Below, in pieces: positions 34,646 through 36,424 of a DNA stretch of 36,424 nt; the first letter of the stretch is position 1; each line of letters opens with the position of its first letter. Below the pieces are notes generated by a model. That model saw nothing but the letters and a program-made list of their open reading frames with translations. It did not search any database and was not told the DNA's origin. This DNA is from Reyranella sp. (GTDB taxonomy: Bacteria > Pseudomonadota > Alphaproteobacteria > Reyranellales > Reyranellaceae): assembly GCF_030651995.1 (NCBI RefSeq), contig NZ_JAUSBN010000065.1, positions 1 to 36,424 of the forward strand. The letters run 5' to 3'. The translations under genes were made by a program, and so were the position numbers.

Positions 34646-35815
34646 ATGGCCGGAGAGACCGTCAATTCCATCGAAATGCTGCGCAGGCTCGTGGCGTTCG
34701 ATACCACCTCGCGCAATTCCAACCTCGCCCTGATCGAGTACGTGCAGGCCTATCTCAAGGGGCACGGCGTCGAGTCGCAGCTGGTGCCCAATGAGGACGG
34801 CTCGAAGGCCAATCTGTTCGCCACCGTCGGTCCCAACGTTCCGGGCGGTGTCGTCCTGTCGGGCCATACCGACGTGGTGCCGGTCGACGGCCAGCCCTGG
34901 GTCACCGATCCGTGGACGCTGACGCTGAAGGACGGCAAGTATTACGGCCGCGGCACCTGCGACATGAAGGCGTTCTATGCGATCGGCCTCGCCATGCTGC
35001 CGGAGTTCCTGAAGGCCCCGCTCAAGAAGCCGATCCACTTCGCGCTCTCCTACGACGAGGAAATCGGCTGCTTCGGCGCGCATTCGCTGGCCGCCCGCAT
35101 GGCGAGCGAGGTGCCGAAGCCCCGGGTCATCATCATCGGCGAGCCGACCATGATGACCGTGGTGCATGCCCATAAGGGCAGCCAGAGCTACGTCACCAGG
35201 TTCACCGGCTTCGAGGCCCATTCCTCGATGACCCATCTCGGCGTCAGCGCCATCCATTTCGCCGGTGAGTTCATCCACTACCTCAATACGGTGCAGGAGG
35301 AGCTCGAGGCCGCGGCGCCCAAGGACAGCGAGTTCATGCCGGCCGCCGCGACCTTCAACGTCGGCACCATCATCGGCGGCACCGCGGGCAACATCCTGGC
35401 GCGCGAGTGCGAGGTCCTGTGGGGCTATCGCGAGCTGCCGACCCGGCCGATCGAGGAGCTGGGTGAGCGCGCCAAGAAGTGGCTGAAGGAAGAGCTGCTG
35501 CCCAAGATGAAGGCCAAGCATCCGGCGGCCGGCATCGAGACCGAGCTGCGCGCCTCGACTCCCGCCTTCTCGCCCGAGGGCAACGACGACGCCAAGACCC
35601 TGGCCGGCAGCTGGTCCGGCTCCAACACGGTCGGCGCCGTCGTCTACGCCACCGAGGCCGGCATCTTCCGCAAGGTGCTGGGCGTGCCGACGGTGGTCTG
35701 CGGCCCCGGCGACATCGCCCAGGCGCACCAGCCCAACGAATTCATCCTCGCTTCGCAGATCGACGCCGGCGAGGCCTTCATGAAGCGCATGCTGGAGTGG
35801 TCCTGCCGGGACTAG
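34646..35815 (+). CDS. argE: acetylornithine deacetylase (ArgE/M20 family)
   Basis: A 389-residue zinc peptidase-fold hydrolase that releases acetate from N-acetylornithine in arginine synthesis. The M20 signatures are clear: SGHTDVVPVDGQPW (His74, Asp76), GRGTCDMKAFYA, and the catalytic Glu pair in DEEIGCFGAHSLA. The ending GPGDIAQAHQPNEF holds the last metal His. TRFTGFEAHSS marks the dimerisation domain. The ArgE sub-family call rests on these and overall length; other M20 amidohydrolases are possible. Confidence 0.88.
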   Translation: MAGETVNSIEMLRRLVAFDTTSRNSNLALIEYVQAYLKGHGVESQLVPNEDGSKANLFATVGPNVPGGVVLSGHTDVVPVDGQPWVTDPWTLTLKDGKYYGRGTCDMKAFYAIGLAMLPEFLKAPLKKPIHFALSYDEEIGCFGAHSLAARMASEVPKPRVIIIGEPTMMTVVHAHKGSQSYVTRFTGFEAHSSMTHLGVSAIHFAGEFIHYLNTVQEELEAAAPKDSEFMPAAATFNVGTIIGGTAGNILARECEVLWGYRELPTRPIEELGERAKKWLKEELLPKMKAKHPAAGIETELRASTPAFSPEGNDDAKTLAGSWSGSNTVGAVVYATEAGIFRKVLGVPTVVCGPGDIAQAHQPNEFILASQIDAGEAFMKRMLEWSCRD

Positions 35816-35839
35816 GTTTGCGGGCTTGAGAGAGGGCCG

Positions 35840-36274
35840 ATGGCGAAGGTTCCTGGTTCCTGGGAGAAGGCAGAACACCTGACTGGCCCATGGGCAGGAC
35901 CTTCGACGCAGCCGGCGCCGCGCATTGTTGACGATCCCGACAGCCTGACTCCGGACGAGCTGTCGATTGTGTCGACGGAGCAGTTCGATCGGGCCTTCGA
36001 AGAATACAGACAATGGGGCCCACGTGCGTCTGTTCCCATAGAGGAGCGTTGGCCAGCAGTAATTCCCGATGTCGATCCCTCGAAGTATGCGGCGCTAGAG
36101 GCCAAGTGCCACGAGATCACCCGGACCGTCGTTCGATGGGACGACGACGTGAAACGTGGGCGACTCCGCAATGAGGACGATGTCTTAAAGCGCATGGTCG
36201 CGATCAGGTATCCCTATCTGACGCCACGACATCAGATATCCGTCAGAACCTACGCCTCGTTCGCCAACAGGTGA
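35840..36274 (+). CDS. hypothetical protein, 144 aa
   Basis: ATG 35840 follows GAGAGAGGG at close range. The protein is soluble and highly charged, with a Pro-rich start (GPSTQPAPRIVDDPDS), a SLTPDELSIVSTEQFDRAF stretch and a C-terminal basic part (VKRGRLRNEDDVLKRM). I do not recognise the family. Base use is less GC-rich than neighbours, hinting at separate origin. Its TGA is immediately followed by a GTG that may start the dgoK-like gene. Confidence 0.7.
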   Translation: MAKVPGSWEKAEHLTGPWAGPSTQPAPRIVDDPDSLTPDELSIVSTEQFDRAFEEYRQWGPRASVPIEERWPAVIPDVDPSKYAALEAKCHEITRTVVRWDDDVKRGRLRNEDDVLKRMVAIRYPYLTPRHQISVRTYASFANR

Positions 36275-36283
36275 GTGGTTGAA

Positions 36284-36424
36284 GTGCCCGACCTGATCGC
36301 CGTCGACTGGGGCACGAGCTCGCTGCGCGGCGCCCGCCTCGATGCGGTGGGTGGCGTTCTGGAGGAAAAGAGCGCGCCGCTCGGCATCCTCAATGTCCCG
36401 AAGGGCGGCTTTGCCGGCGTCTTC
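36284..36424 (+). CDS. 2-dehydro-3-deoxygalactonokinase-like protein (partial)
   Basis: GTG 36284 (or 36275) begins a frame open to the window edge. PDLIAVDWGTSSLRGARLD is the N-terminal phosphate-binding opening of DgoK (KDGal kinase). LGILNVPKGGFAGVF fits the same family. DgoK phosphorylates 2-keto-3-deoxygalactonate in the De Ley-Doudoroff pathway. The C-terminal 250 or so residues are outside the window, so this call rests on 47 codons. Confidence 0.8.
   Translation, partial: MPDLIAVDWGTSSLRGARLDAVGGVLEEKSAPLGILNVPKGGFAGVF

Overview
The window looks like chromosomal DNA of a GC-rich alphaproteobacterium. The clues are a SAM-II class riboswitch in front of a homocysteine-synthesising sulfhydrylase, many solute-binding proteins of the TRAP and TctC/Bug families, hydantoinase-type and CoA-transferase catabolic genes, and palindromic intergenic repeats of the kind common in Rhizobiales/Rhodospirillales relatives. 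A Reyranella- or Bradyrhizobium-like organism would fit, but this is inference. No rRNA, tRNA, CRISPR array or intact insertion sequence was seen.

Left block (1-8241), metal and efflux island. On the minus strand lie an HlyD-type adaptor, a double-NBD ABC ATPase, a class I methyltransferase and an ABC-2 permease cut by the window edge. Upstream is a second minus-strand group: a copper P-type ATPase, a His-rich DUF2933 membrane peptide and an ICMT-like membrane methyltransferase. A divergent csoR gene and a CsoR-type operator sit at its head. The two groups meet at a truncated membrane ORF and a dispersed-repeat hairpin, which suggests a mosaic, acquired block.

Central block (8316-20527), uptake and catabolism. 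It holds a complete TRAP transporter (SBP, small and large permease), a convergent hydantoinase/oxoprolinase pair in B-then-A order, a patatin-like lipase, a Bug-type binding protein, a class III CoA-transferase, an alpha/beta hydrolase and a metal-dependent cyclase/amidohydrolase. Gene ends are packed within 1-5 bp in several places. The set reads as uptake plus degradation of carboxylate or amide compounds; no substrate can be named from sequence.

Decay zone (20550-21480). A GNAT acetyltransferase is interrupted by an in-frame amber codon. Its end abuts a 33-codon degenerate copy of the tail of the intact carboxymuconolactone-decarboxylase-like gene about 1 kb away. A short 9-bp tandem repeat and about 190 bp of unassigned DNA follow.

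Right block (21480-36424), housekeeping and metabolism. A four-gene minus-strand operon (aldolase, secreted protein, CMD-like protein, LysE exporter) is followed by an ABHD18-like hydrolase overlapping a DUF1194 protein tail to tail. Next come a glycine-rich RRM protein with its own terminator, a NIPSNAP plus ThDP-enzyme pair, and the SAM-II riboswitch with attenuator-like terminator, metZ and a TenA protein. The block ends with a divergent MarR/thioesterase pair, a CDF transporter, apaG, folE, an ArgE-like deacetylase, an unrecognised gene and the start of a DgoK-like sugar-acid kinase.
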